The notes below the pieces were generated by a model. It worked only from the letters and a program-made list of their open reading frames with translations. It did no database searches and was not told the DNA's origin. Positions 1 to 7,836 of a stretch of 8,091 nt of DNA are shown in pieces; position 1 is the first letter of the stretch; the number at the start of each line of letters is the position of its first letter. The position numbers and the translations under genes are program-made. This stretch comes from an uncultured Chlorobiaceae bacterium (GTDB lineage: Bacteria > Bacteroidota > Chlorobiia > Chlorobiales > Chlorobiaceae): the NCBI GenBank assembly GCA_903838095.1, contig CAILXE010000223.1:1-8091 (forward strand). The letters are read 5' to 3'.

Positions 1-463
1 AGGCTCCTGCCTTGTCGTAAGGTTTTTCGGACAGGATGTATCGTTTTATTTCATTGTCGGATATCGGTTCAAACTCAACAGTGGTGGTGACACACTCAGT
101 GTGACTTTTGTTGTCGTACAGAATGACAAAGCCCGTATAGACACGGTGGGAGCGGTTCTGGAGACTTTTGAGCATGGCGACTGCCTCATCGAATCCTGAG
201 GGTTTGCCAAGAATGCGGTTTCCCTTTGCCACGACGGTATCTGCGGCGATGATAATGGTGTCGCGTCCCTTGTCCGGAAGCAAGATTTTGACGGCTTCTG
301 CTTTTTCAAGCGCGATTCTGGTGACATTCTCTTCAATCGAGTGTGAGGGGTCAATGCTCTCTTCTGTGGTGACCGCCATTGTTTCGAAAGGGATAAGCAT
401 CAATGAAAGAATATCACGTCGTCTCGGTGATTGCGAGGCAAGAATCACTGAAGGTTTGCCCAT
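1..463 (-). CDS. maf: Maf/YhdE-family nucleoside triphosphate pyrophosphatase (C-terminus cut by window edge)
   Basis: Translating the minus strand from the ATG at 463-461 gives 154 residues with no stop before base 1. Maf proteins are usually about 190-200 residues, so roughly the last 40 are outside the window. Visible family motifs are the N-terminal phosphate loop ASQSPRRR (residues 9-16), ADTVV (74-78, with D75 as the expected metal/catalytic acid), LGKP (85-88), SHRVYTG (105-111) and KPYDKAGA (147-154). Maf enzymes hydrolyse non-canonical or excess nucleoside triphosphates to monophosphate and pyrophosphate in the cytoplasm. The SPRR form of the first motif matches the YhdE (dTTP/UTP) type rather than the YceF (m7GTP, SPWR) type; the subtype is inferred from that alone. 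The start lies 9 bp after the symporter stop, so it is probably the last or a late gene of the minus-strand unit. There is no clear Shine-Dalgarno before the ATG. The family assignment is firm. Confidence 0.93.
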   Translation of the reverse strand, partial: MGKPSVILASQSPRRRDILSLMLIPFETMAVTTEESIDPSHSIEENVTRIALEKAEAVKILLPDKGRDTIIIAADTVVAKGNRILGKPSGFDEAVAMLKSLQNRSHRVYTGFVILYDNKSHTECVTTTVEFEPISDNEIKRYILSEKPYDKAGA

Positions 464-472
464 GGTTGTTGT

Positions 473-2233
473 TCAGTTCAGGTTGTTCCAGCCCCGTCGG
501 TTCAGGTCTGCAAAAATGAGGGATCCGGCAATTATGCCTGTGCCAAGAAAGAGCGAGCCCTGGAAGATATCGCCAAAAATAAATTTCCCGGTGCCGAAAA
601 GGATGGCATAGATCATTATTATGCCGAGTGCCCAGTCAACAAAAAGCATGACAAAGCCAGTGTCTGAAACAACATCAGGAAGATTTTTGGAAATCTTGTT
701 CCAGAGCACCCCTCCGACCCTTGTGGTGCGATAGAATGTCTCCAACTGTGCGGTTTCAGTGGGAGGGGTCAGAAAGGTGACAAGCAGGGTAGCTGCAATG
801 GTAAAGGATACAATAATAAAAATTGAAAATGGAAAAGTGATGCTGGTAAAGAGTTGTATCCAGGTGAAGGCAATGAACGGGGCCACCATGGAGGTGATTT
901 CTGACCAAGCGTTCAGTCTCCACCAGAACCAGCGGAGGATAAGAACAAAACCGGTTCCCGCGCCGCACTGGATAATGAATTCCCATGCGCCAGTGATGGT
1001 GTCGAGCACAAAGAAGGTGATGTAAAGAGCAAAAGCTGCTGTGAAAAATGTGGTTATTTTGGAAATGGTCACATAGTGTTTTTCATTCCCATCCTTTTTC
1101 AGGAAACGTCTGTAGAAGTCGTTAATCAGATAGCTGGTTCCCCAGTTCAGGTGAGTTGAGAGGGTTGACATGTAGGCTGCCAGAAAAGCAGCAATAAGAA
1201 GCCCTTTGAGTCCGGGGGGCAGTACCGCCTTCATGACGTAGACAAAGCCGTCCTCTTTCTGGTTCATCGGCAGGTCAGGGAACATGACGAGGCTCACAAG
1301 ACCGACAATAATCCATGGCCATGGTCTCAGACAATAATGGGCGACGGTAAACCACAGGGTAGCAAGCAGTGAATGTTTCTCATTTTTGGCGCTCATCATG
1401 CGCTGGGCGATGTAGCCCCCGCCGCCCGGTTCAGAGCCGGGGTACCATGATGACCACCACTGGACAAACGCCATCGCCGCAAACGAGATGAAGGGAAGGG
1501 CTATTGTTCCGGTGATGCTTTTGCCTGATGCAGAGGTGAAAGTTGGAAAAAAATCGAACATCCAGGCCGGCAGGGCTTTGGTGAGGCCTCCGGCTGAGAC
1601 CACGGCAGGTGACTGAACTGCCAGAACGGCAAGAATGATACAGCCTGCCATGGCAATAACAAACTGCACCGCATCGGTGATGGATACTCCCCATAGCCCT
1701 GACAGGCCTGAATAAAAGGTGGTCAGCAGGACAAGGGCAACAATGGTCAGTTCGGGATTAAGTTCCGGCACCATGATTCTGATAATCTTGAACATGGCGA
1801 GGTTGACCCATCCGATAATAACGGCGTTGATAAAGAGTCCGAAATAGATGGCTTTGAAACCGCGCAGAAATCTTGCCGCCTTGCCACTGTAACGAAGCTC
1901 AATAAATTCAAGGTCGGTAAGGATCTCTGCCCGACGCCAGAGTCGAGCAAAAAAGAAGACAGTCAACATTCCGCCTGAAACAAAGGTCCACCACACCCAG
2001 TTGCCGGCGAGGCCGTTTTTGGCCACAAATCCTGCGACTGCCAGGGGAGTGTCGGCGGCGAAGGTTGTTGCGACCATGCCGGTGCCGGCAATCCACCAGG
2101 GGAGCTGGCGCCCCGAAAGAAAAAACTCTCCTACATTTTTCGAGGCGCGTGAGGAGAACCACAAGCCGATAACAAGCGTCAGCACAAGGTAGCCGACGAT
2201 AAAGCTGTAATCAAGGATGTTGAGCTGCTCCAT
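473..2233 (-). CDS. Sodium:solute symporter, SSS family (substrate unknown)
   Basis: This is a 586-residue, very hydrophobic protein with about 13-15 predicted membrane spans by eye, which fits the SSS family (PF00474; relatives are PutP, SGLT and PanF). The N-terminus shows the family layout: a first helix (about 8-26), then GEFFLSGRQLPWW (35-47) and a second helix containing MVATTFAADTPLAVAG (53-68). The loop with QRMMSAKNEKHS (277-288) matches the usual QRxLSAKxEKxA loop. AAYMSTLSTHLNWGTS (352-367) matches the helix whose Ser/Thr pair binds the Na2 sodium ion in vSGLT; S356 and T357 are the probable equivalents. The protein should import an organic solute with Na+ across the inner membrane. 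The substrate cannot be read from sequence. The kinase and GH13 neighbours make a sugar, polyol or nucleoside plausible, but this is inference. The ATG at 2233 is the natural start, 37 bp after the kinase stop. The upstream region has an A-rich stretch but no good Shine-Dalgarno. The stop (TGA) is 9 bp before maf. Confidence 0.93.
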   Translation of the reverse strand: MEQLNILDYSFIVGYLVLTLVIGLWFSSRASKNVGEFFLSGRQLPWWIAGTGMVATTFAADTPLAVAGFVAKNGLAGNWVWWTFVSGGMLTVFFFARLWRRAEILTDLEFIELRYSGKAARFLRGFKAIYFGLFINAVIIGWVNLAMFKIIRIMVPELNPELTIVALVLLTTFYSGLSGLWGVSITDAVQFVIAMAGCIILAVLAVQSPAVVSAGGLTKALPAWMFDFFPTFTSASGKSITGTIALPFISFAAMAFVQWWSSWYPGSEPGGGGYIAQRMMSAKNEKHSLLATLWFTVAHYCLRPWPWIIVGLVSLVMFPDLPMNQKEDGFVYVMKAVLPPGLKGLLIAAFLAAYMSTLSTHLNWGTSYLINDFYRRFLKKDGNEKHYVTISKITTFFTAAFALYITFFVLDTITGAWEFIIQCGAGTGFVLILRWFWWRLNAWSEITSMVAPFIAFTWIQLFTSITFPFSIFIIVSFTIAATLLVTFLTPPTETAQLETFYRTTRVGGVLWNKISKNLPDVVSDTGFVMLFVDWALGIIMIYAILFGTGKFIFGDIFQGSLFLGTGIIAGSLIFADLNRRGWNNLN

Positions 2234-2270
2234 AACCGTTTTTTCTGAAATGATGTTTTTCCTGGCTTCC

Positions 2271-3182
2271 CTATTCGTCTATTCTTGAAAGTTCGCGGAA
2301 GCTCTGAAACCGGTCTTCAATTTCCAGCAGATCAAGCGCTGCAATTTTTTCGGTACCGAACTTTTCCACACAGAAGCTTGCCATTGTGCTGCCATAGAGA
2401 ACCGCCCGGCGCATTTCTGCATCGTTGATAGTCTCACATCTCGAAAGATGACCGATAAAACCACCGGCAAAAGTATCGCCTGCACCAGTAGGATCAAAAA
2501 TGTTTTCGAGTGGAAATGCCGGTGCGACAAAGATGCCACTGTCCGTAAACAGGAGGGCTCCATGCTCGCCTTTTTTGATAATCAGGGTTTTTGGGCCCAT
2601 CTGCCGGATGATTCTTGCTGATTTGACAAGGTTTGGCTCGCCACTCAAAAGTCTTGCCTCACCATCGTTGATGATGAAAATATCAACGCGAGCAAGAGTT
2701 TTTTGGAGGGCTTCAAGGTTGCCATCAATCCAGAAGTTCATGGTGTCGCAGATGACCAGTTTTGGTTTGTTGATCTGGTCAAGCACCTTGAGCTGCAGCA
2801 CGGGATCAATATTACCGAGGCAGACAAACTCGGCATTCTGGTACTGAACGGGCACAACGGGATCAAAATCCGCAAAGACGTTCAACTGCGTGTCGAGCGT
2901 GTCGCGGGTGTTCATGTCATAATGATATCGTCCGGCCCAGCGGAAGGTTTTGCCGTAATCAATCTTCTGGATGCCTTTTGTGTCGATGTTTCTGGAATGC
3001 AGCAGCGCAAAATGCTCTTCTTCGAAGTCATAGCCTACGACACCGACCATCTGAATTTTGTCGGTAAAGTAGCTGGCCGACAGGGCAATATAGGTGGATG
3101 AACCGCCAAGAGTGTTGTCGGAATGCCCAAAGGGTGTTTCGATATCGTCAAAAGCAAGAGAGCCAACAATGAGAATAGACAT
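2271..3182 (-). CDS. PfkB-family (ribokinase-like) sugar or nucleoside kinase
   Basis: The protein is 303 residues, a normal length for ribokinase/PfkB kinases. The second PfkB signature is intact: DPTGAGDTFAGGFIG (230-244), with D236 the expected catalytic base and the GAG forming the anion hole. The N-x-x-E motif involved in Mg/phosphate binding is NDGE (172-175), and KKGEHGALL (203-211) is the usual strand and turn before the ATP site. At the N-terminus, GSLAFDDIETPFG (7-19) and LGGSSTY (25-31) occupy the substrate-lid region. The first PfkB signature normally has Asn five residues after the GG pair; here that place is Tyr31, so the substrate pocket differs from ribokinase. The reaction is ATP-dependent phosphorylation of a hydroxymethyl group on a sugar or nucleoside; the substrate is not identifiable. 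It starts 6 bp after the GH13 stop, so the two are very likely co-transcribed. No Shine-Dalgarno is visible before the ATG. The family call is secure, the specific function open. Confidence 0.93.
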   Translation of the reverse strand: MSILIVGSLAFDDIETPFGHSDNTLGGSSTYIALSASYFTDKIQMVGVVGYDFEEEHFALLHSRNIDTKGIQKIDYGKTFRWAGRYHYDMNTRDTLDTQLNVFADFDPVVPVQYQNAEFVCLGNIDPVLQLKVLDQINKPKLVICDTMNFWIDGNLEALQKTLARVDIFIINDGEARLLSGEPNLVKSARIIRQMGPKTLIIKKGEHGALLFTDSGIFVAPAFPLENIFDPTGAGDTFAGGFIGHLSRCETINDAEMRRAVLYGSTMASFCVEKFGTEKIAALDLLEIEDRFQSFRELSRIDE

Positions 3183-3188
3183 AGAGAG

Positions 3189-5114
3189 TCATGTTTGGTT
3201 AATGAAAACTTGCGGAAGCTCAAAAAGCATGCACTGTCCTGGTTGGCAGTTCACCTCAAGACGATGTTCACTGATCTGGCAGGTTTGTTCACTGATAAGG
3301 TCGTACAAACTGTCGTTTTCAATGCTGAATTCAAGAAAACCTTTTCTGGTGTCATAGAGATTGCTGTTGCCGATAAAAAGAAGAGAGCGATTTTCAACGG
3401 TGCGCATGACAGCAAAAAGGTCTGGTTCACTGGTGTAGGGGAGCTTCATTGAGCCAGTGGCTCCACACAGTACCAAATCAAGATAGTGTGCCCTTATAGC
3501 AAGAATTTTTTTGATATAGCTGTTAAGGGGAGCAAGTCCGTTGCAGTTTCCCCAGTCATAACTGAAAGCGCTGAAGAGCGGCAGTTTTTCAGGCGGATAG
3601 AGTGCCCGGTCTTCATCTTTAAAATTAAGGCCGAGGTTGACAGGATGCCATTCACACAGTTCCATTCCGGATTGCAGAAATGGAATGGCTGGCAATATGG
3701 CGCTGAGCGTGAATATAAATATTGAAAAGTTCCTGCCGGCCTCCTGTTTCGGAAAACGGAAGCAGACGCGAGGAGTGTTGTGGTTTTCTCCAGTTCCGAA
3801 AAATGGCAGAGCGACACCGGTTTTGTTCAGATGGTTCAATAACCCCCTGATGAACACAATATCATGAATAACAAACGGTAGTGATCCGAATACTGCATTG
3901 AATCCTTCGGCGCGTATTTCTGGAGTTGGATTGAAATTTTCATCCCAGAATGCAAAATCAGGATTTTCTTCACGAGCCTTGACAACAATAGTTCGTTTGA
4001 GAAGGGCTGGCAGGGCGTGACCCATATCTATCATAGCGCCATCAATCTGATACTCCTTTTGATAGCTCGGAATAATATCCAGAATTTCGTTCCAAAGGCT
4101 GGTATTGAAGGTTTCCGGATTGTCCAGGGCGCTGTCGTACATCCTGATGGTGTTGTAGGCAATGTAGTTGAACGCATCGTGGTTGTGCATTTTCAGATAG
4201 GTGACATCACTCCAGGCTGGTTGCTGGTCGTCAGGAGGCCAGTCTGAAAATGCGCTTGCGATATGGCAAGGCGTTCCATCAGTGGTGATTCCGGAAAGTT
4301 CTCCATGCTCTTCCTGCACCGTCACCGGTTGTGTGGCGAACTGATCCCGGTACTCGGCTGAGGGGGCTGGAAGATTGTGTAATTCGTGGCGATCGACCAC
4401 CTCATAAATTCTGTTGAGCGTGTGAGTGTCAAAATGAGGGGCCCCGTAGTTACGGGTATCTCCATTGTTTTTGAGCCAGTAAAACCATTCAGGATGATCC
4501 TTTACCCAGTCGCTGTCGATTGCCGCAGTCCTGAATACAAATTCCATCACCACATGCATCTCAAGGATATGCGCCGCCTCAATAAATGCTTTGAGCAAGG
4601 TTTCAGATGATAGTCCCAGTGCTGGTTCGTTGAGCAGAGGATCGAGCTTTCGCGGGTTTTTTATAGCGTAGGGTGAACCAAGAGTACCTTTTCTGCTTTG
4701 CGTACCAATTTCGTTGACAGGAAGAAGATAGATGGTATTTGCGCCAAGATTTTTTATATACGGCAGAAGAGCAATTGCTTTCAGGAGAGTTCCTGTTTCC
4801 CTGAACCCGCATTCGAGAGCTTCTGTATTGATCAATCCGTCCCCATTATGATCAAAAGCAGTGGAGAGGCGGATAAAAAGATTATAAACGACGGCCGAGG
4901 TTTTCCAGTCACTTTTCTTTGAGAACGATGAATTGCTCTCACTGTCATTCAGGATAGTTTCGACGATGTGACTGTAGTATGCGGCCGGATTCACCTGTTC
5001 AGTGCCGGTCGATTTACCGCCCCATAATGCTGGCACACTGTAGGAACATCTGGTTCCATCGCCAGCTATGGTTTTTAACGCCAGGAGGAGCGATTCAAGA
5101 TGAGTAGTTTGCAA
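3189..5114 (-). CDS. Divergent GH13 (alpha-amylase superfamily, GlgE-like) protein with altered active site
   Basis: The frame is open from an ATG at 5258, which would give 689 aa. That start lies 43 bp inside truA on the opposite strand, so I place the start at the TTG at 5114 (641 aa; numbering below uses it). There is no in-frame ATG between these two, and TTG at 5213 is another option. Visible elements in order: VVYNLFIRL (75-83, first barrel strand), an EF-hand-like DHNGDG (88-93), [20 protein letters not shown] (129-148), region [10 protein letters not shown] (187-195) followed by DHPEWF (206-211), region [15 protein letters not shown] (357-369, probable nucleophile D363), region III FWDENF (389-394, probable acid/base E392), region [10 protein letters not shown] (442-449), SGMELCE (482-488), and a beta domain from about 547. 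DHPEWF and SGxELCE resemble GlgE maltosyltransferases (GH13_3). Region II has Met361 where GH13 enzymes have Arg, and region IV has Asn446 where the third catalytic Asp normally sits. It could be a transglycosylase, a weak hydrolase or a non-catalytic relative. No signal peptide is evident, so it is probably cytoplasmic. It leads the minus-strand unit. Confidence 0.85.
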   Translation of the reverse strand: MQTTHLESLLLALKTIAGDGTRCSYSVPALWGGKSTGTEQVNPAAYYSHIVETILNDSESNSSFSKKSDWKTSAVVYNLFIRLSTAFDHNGDGLINTEALECGFRETGTLLKAIALLPYIKNLGANTIYLLPVNEIGTQSRKGTLGSPYAIKNPRKLDPLLNEPALGLSSETLLKAFIEAAHILEMHVVMEFVFRTAAIDSDWVKDHPEWFYWLKNNGDTRNYGAPHFDTHTLNRIYEVVDRHELHNLPAPSAEYRDQFATQPVTVQEEHGELSGITTDGTPCHIASAFSDWPPDDQQPAWSDVTYLKMHNHDAFNYIAYNTIRMYDSALDNPETFNTSLWNEILDIIPSYQKEYQIDGAMIDMGHALPALLKRTIVVKAREENPDFAFWDENFNPTPEIRAEGFNAVFGSLPFVIHDIVFIRGLLNHLNKTGVALPFFGTGENHNTPRVCFRFPKQEAGRNFSIFIFTLSAILPAIPFLQSGMELCEWHPVNLGLNFKDEDRALYPPEKLPLFSAFSYDWGNCNGLAPLNSYIKKILAIRAHYLDLVLCGATGSMKLPYTSEPDLFAVMRTVENRSLLFIGNSNLYDTRKGFLEFSIENDSLYDLISEQTCQISEHRLEVNCQPGQCMLFELPQVFINQT

Positions 5115-5162
5115 CGTAGTGCTCAGTTTTTCGGTAAGATGGAAGATAATCAGAAGATAATT

Positions 5163-5168
5163 ATTATA
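5163..5168 (-). promoter_or_regulatory. Candidate -10 box (TATAAT) for the GH13-kinase-symporter-maf unit
   Basis: On the minus strand, bases 5168 to 5163 read TATAAT, a perfect sigma-70 type -10 hexamer, in an AT-rich stretch of the divergent region between truA and the GH13 gene. The -35 region 16-18 bp upstream is poor (no TTGACA-like hexamer at ideal spacing). The expected transcription start, near 5156, lies downstream of the ATG at 5258 and about 40 bases before the TTG at 5114. If this box is real, the shorter GH13 protein is the one made. Perfect hexamers also occur by chance in AT-rich DNA. Confidence 0.35.
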
Positions 5169-5215
5169 CGGAAAGCAATGTACTAAATTCTCTTTAACAA
5201 AATGACAAGGCAACG

Positions 5216-5950
5216 GTGCAGAAGAATATTCGGGTTTCTGTTGAATATGATGGTACATCTTTTGCGGGATGGCAGCGACAGTCTGGCAGGATTATCACTG
5301 TTCAGGGGGAGATTGAGGCGGCGCTTGGAAGAATTTTGCAGGAGCCGGTCAATCTTGCTGCAGCGGGAAGGACTGATAAAGGTGTTCATGCCAGAGAGCA
5401 GACAGCGAATTTTTTAACAGGATCAACGATGGAGCCATCAAGAATAGTGCATTCGCTTAATTCGATGCTGCCCAAAACGATTCGTGTCTTTAATCCTCTT
5501 GAAGTTTCTCTCGATTTCCATGCCCGGCATAGTGCGAAAGAGAGGCATTATCGTTATTTTCTCCTTGAGAAGCCATCTGCTCTTTATGGGCGTTTTGCAG
5601 GTTGTTCATTCGGATTTGTTGATCTCGCCGTTATGCGTCAGATTGCCGCATCTGTTAAAGGTACTCACGATTTTTCTGCATTTTCAAAGGCAGATTGCGA
5701 TAATCCGGGCAAAATTTGTAGTGTCACTACTTGCGATTGGTACCGTGACCATCGTTTTCTGGTTTTTCAGATTTCGGCGAACAGGTTTTTGCGAAGTATG
5801 GTGCGCTATCTTGTTGATGCTATGATAAGCGCAGGGAAGGGATCGCTTTCTGTCGGGGAGTTCAAGAGGATGCTTGAATCGGGAGCTATTACCAGTCAGT
5901 TGAATCCTGCCTCTCCAAATGGTCTTTTTCTCTGGAAGGTGAGTTACTGA
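5216..5950 (+). CDS. truA: tRNA pseudouridine(38-40) synthase TruA
   Basis: TruA converts uridines at positions 38, 39 and 40 of the anticodon arm of many tRNAs to pseudouridine, in the cytoplasm as a homodimer. The protein is 244 residues, within the usual 240-270 range. Family hallmarks are the N-terminal [16 protein letters not shown] (7-22), the catalytic loop [11 protein letters not shown] (49-59) with nucleophile D54, [14 protein letters not shown] (101-114) with conserved Y112, GTHDFSAF (149-156), and NRFLRSMVR (189-197). It begins with GTG at 5216, chosen because the protein then starts exactly where TruA proteins usually do. An AAGG about 5 bases upstream (5207-5210) is a modest Shine-Dalgarno. 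It is divergent from the GH13 gene. The transglycosylase follows 40 bp after the stop in the same direction and may be co-transcribed. All expected key residues are present; nothing is odd except the contested overlap at its 5' end. Confidence 0.97.
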   Translation: MQKNIRVSVEYDGTSFAGWQRQSGRIITVQGEIEAALGRILQEPVNLAAAGRTDKGVHAREQTANFLTGSTMEPSRIVHSLNSMLPKTIRVFNPLEVSLDFHARHSAKERHYRYFLLEKPSALYGRFAGCSFGFVDLAVMRQIAASVKGTHDFSAFSKADCDNPGKICSVTTCDWYRDHRFLVFQISANRFLRSMVRYLVDAMISAGKGSLSVGEFKRMLESGAITSQLNPASPNGLFLWKVSY

Positions 5951-5990
5951 TGCTGACCTCTCATGAAATAAATGTAAACGGTTATTGTTC

Positions 5991-7763
5991 ATGCTTTTGA
6001 AACGCGGGTTATTATTGACATTTTTCAGTGTCCTGCTTCTGGCGTTTGTTTCCCAATGTATCACCCTTTCGGCACTTGCCGTAGAGCCAGCGGCAAACGA
6101 TCGTGGAACATTCAGCAGGTCAACTGTTTCTGATATTCTGGACAGCCTTGTCAACGCCACCTACTTTAAGGATGAGCACTTTTCTGCTCCTTCGAAAGAT
6201 TCTGACAAGTTTGGATTCCCCTCAAGTTTTGTGCCACAGTATAGTGACTCGACATACGCGGCAAGGATTGCTACGTTGAATCGCAAAACGCCGATGCGTT
6301 TTGTTTTCAATGATCAGGTCAGGGCATTTATTCGTGTTTATGCGGTCGAAAAGAGAAGCCAGACGGCTAAAATCCTTGGATTGACCAAAGTTTATTTTCC
6401 TCTTTTTGAGGAAAAACTTGACAGCTTCAATGTTCCGCTTGAGCTGAAGTATCTCGCGATTGTTGAGTCTGCTCTTAACCCGACGGCAGTATCTCCCGCC
6501 GGTGCCAAAGGGTTGTGGCAGTTTATGTACGGAACGGGCAAGATGTACGGACTTGAGTCATCATCCTTTATTGAGGATCGTTATGATCCTTATAAAGCTA
6601 CGGTTGCAGCAAGCAGGCATCTGCGAGATCTCTACAATATCTATGGCGACTGGTTTCTTGCGCTCGCAGCATATAATTCAGGGCCGGGAAATGTTAACAA
6701 GGCAATCAGAAGGGCCGGCGGTGTAAAGGACTATTGGGCAATCTGGGATTATCTTCCTGCTGAGACGAGAGGTTATGTGCCCGCATTCATAGCTGTTAAC
6801 TATATCATGAGTTATTACAGCGAGCATAATATACGTCCCGTTCCTCCGGGTTATTTGTACCAGGATGTTGATACGTTGCGCACCTCACGTCTTCTTTCGT
6901 TTGAACAGATCAGTGGCACACTCGGTGTGCCGGTTGAAGATCTCCAGTTTCTTAATCCGCAGTACAAGCTTGGTATTATTCCGGCGGAGGGCTCTCCCGG
7001 AAATGTTATCAGGCTTCCGAAAAAATATATTTCCCAGTTCCAGAGGCGGGAGCAGGAGATCTATGCATACAAATCGGCCAAAACTATTGAACGCGAGGCA
7101 CTGTTTGCTCGCATTGAGAGCCTTCATGCCGGATCAGGCGGCAGGTCACGAGAGTCAGGAGGCGAAGGAAAAACACAGAAGTTCCATATTGTTGAACAAG
7201 GTGAAACTCTTGGTTCTATTGCAAGGATGTACCGGACCTATATCAGCCAGCTTATAGCATGGAATAGTCTTAAGAACTTTGAGGTTACTCCTGGTCAGAA
7301 GCTGATTGTTTTCGGTGGAGATGACAAAGGCACTTTTTCGCAGGTCGATGTTTCACAAGGAAGAAGTGGGAAGAAAAAGAGAGGGTATCAGAGTTTGAAA
7401 AAAATCGAAAAAGTTCAGAATAAAGCAGTCATACAGTCTCAGATGCTTGAGCAAGACATTCGTGCAGAGAGATCTGCTAAAACAGTCGAACATGATGAGC
7501 TCTCAGCGCTTGTAGAGAGTCTTAATCCCGGCACTCTCCAGTCAGCAGAGCCCGCTTCCGCTGCACCAGTCCAGATCATTCATCTTGTAGTTCAGGGTGA
7601 AACTCTTGCCTCTATTTCCATGATGTATCGTACAACGGTCAATCAGCTTGTCCAGTGGAACAATCTGAAGGATTTTCAGGTTACTCCCGGCCAGAAACTC
7701 ATTGTATTCGGCGGCAGTCCCGGAAGTATTATCTCATCTGATGCTTTAAAACCGGTACAGTAA
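5991..7763 (+). CDS. mltD: MltD-like membrane-bound/secreted lytic transglycosylase with SLT and LysM domains
   Basis: The protein cleaves the MurNAc-GlcNAc bond of peptidoglycan to give 1,6-anhydroMurNAc ends, and should act in the periplasm. From the ATG at 5991 it has 590 residues; an in-frame TTG at 5985 would add two. It begins with a signal peptide: MLLKR, a hydrophobic core, and a likely cleavage after ALA at residue 30. C23 is preceded by VSQ, a poor lipobox, so lipoprotein anchoring (as in E. coli MltD) is doubtful. The SLT (GH23) domain spans about 144-268: IVESALNP with catalytic Glu159, GLWQFM (174-179), AAYNSGPG (226-233), [10 protein letters not shown] (262-271). A degenerate LysM-like stretch lies at about 302-342 ([20 protein letters not shown]). 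Two clear LysM modules follow at about 398-441 and 530-573, which bind peptidoglycan glycan chains. They belong to an internal duplication described separately. The Lys/Arg-rich linker between them looks flexible. It may be co-transcribed with truA. No strong Shine-Dalgarno or downstream hairpin terminator is visible. Confidence 0.95.
   Translation: MLLKRGLLLTFFSVLLLAFVSQCITLSALAVEPAANDRGTFSRSTVSDILDSLVNATYFKDEHFSAPSKDSDKFGFPSSFVPQYSDSTYAARIATLNRKTPMRFVFNDQVRAFIRVYAVEKRSQTAKILGLTKVYFPLFEEKLDSFNVPLELKYLAIVESALNPTAVSPAGAKGLWQFMYGTGKMYGLESSSFIEDRYDPYKATVAASRHLRDLYNIYGDWFLALAAYNSGPGNVNKAIRRAGGVKDYWAIWDYLPAETRGYVPAFIAVNYIMSYYSEHNIRPVPPGYLYQDVDTLRTSRLLSFEQISGTLGVPVEDLQFLNPQYKLGIIPAEGSPGNVIRLPKKYISQFQRREQEIYAYKSAKTIEREALFARIESLHAGSGGRSRESGGEGKTQKFHIVEQGETLGSIARMYRTYISQLIAWNSLKNFEVTPGQKLIVFGGDDKGTFSQVDVSQGRSGKKKRGYQSLKKIEKVQNKAVIQSQMLEQDIRAERSAKTVEHDELSALVESLNPGTLQSAEPASAAPVQIIHLVVQGETLASISMMYRTTVNQLVQWNNLKDFQVTPGQKLIVFGGSPGSIISSDALKPVQ
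7074..7319 (+). repeat. Internal duplication in the transglycosylase, copy 1 (linker helix + LysM)
   Basis: This segment encodes [17 protein letters not shown], a Gly/Ser-rich spacer and a LysM module ending in [12 protein letters not shown]. The same order recurs one period (133 codons at the helix, 132 at the LysM) downstream. The last 12 residues of the module are identical in the two copies, as are QGETL and MYRT. The copies have diverged at the DNA level, so the duplication is not recent. Confidence 0.8.
7473..7715 (+). repeat. Internal duplication in the transglycosylase, copy 2 (linker helix + LysM)
   Basis: This is the second copy of the linker-helix plus LysM unit. It begins [17 protein letters not shown], has an Ala/Pro-rich spacer instead of the Gly/Ser-rich one, and ends in [12 protein letters not shown]. 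Duplication of the helix as well as the LysM shows that the copied unit was larger than one LysM domain. Confidence 0.8.
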
Positions 7764-7791
7764 TGGGCGCTTTTGTATCGGGAATAGTTCT

Positions 7792-7819
7792 TTGGCCATA
7801 TTCAAATTAATTTTATTAT
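7792..7819 (+). promoter_or_regulatory. Candidate sigma-70 promoter for the ArsA-type ATPase gene
   Basis: In the 153-bp gap after the transglycosylase, TTGGCC (7792-7797) and TATTAT (7814-7819) are separated by 16 bp, matching the TTGACA/TATAAT consensus at 4 and 5 of 6 positions. Transcription would start near 7826, giving a leader of about 90 bases before the ATG at 7917. The region is AT-rich, so chance matches are likely; this is the best pair I can see. Confidence 0.3.
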
Positions 7820-7836
7820 CTTGAGTTTTTCACACA

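Noticed and set aside
46..354. Minus-strand 102-residue open frame
   Set aside because: It lies in another frame of the real maf gene, which is open across 1-463 and carries the family motifs.
168..611. 147-residue plus-strand open frame
   Set aside because: It is antisense to maf and the end of the symporter, both of which have clear family motifs; the translated product has no recognisable domain.
2234..2270. Possible terminator or promoter between the kinase and symporter genes
   Set aside because: The 37-bp gap contains T-rich sequence on the plus strand (A-rich on the coding strand) but no stem-loop or convincing -35/-10 pair.
2703..3101. 132-residue plus-strand open frame inside the kinase
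   Set aside because: It is antisense to a well-supported PfkB gene and explained by shadow coding.
6057..6062. Lipoprotein signal (lipobox) at Cys23 of the transglycosylase
   Set aside because: The residues before Cys are V-S-Q; the -1 position should be Gly, Ala or Ser, and a better signal peptidase I site (ALA) follows.
5684..6160. 158-residue minus-strand open frame spanning the truA-transglycosylase junction
   Set aside because: It is antisense to the truA C-terminus and the transglycosylase signal peptide, with low-complexity basic composition and no family features.
6865..7257. 130-residue plus-strand open frame in the transglycosylase
   Set aside because: It is a frame-shifted shadow of the SLT/LysM protein; the main frame continues intact through it.
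7764..7800. Rho-independent terminator after the transglycosylase
   Set aside because: The only dyad, GAATA/TATTC, has a 5-bp AT-rich stem with a long loop and no GC-rich arm followed by a T-run.
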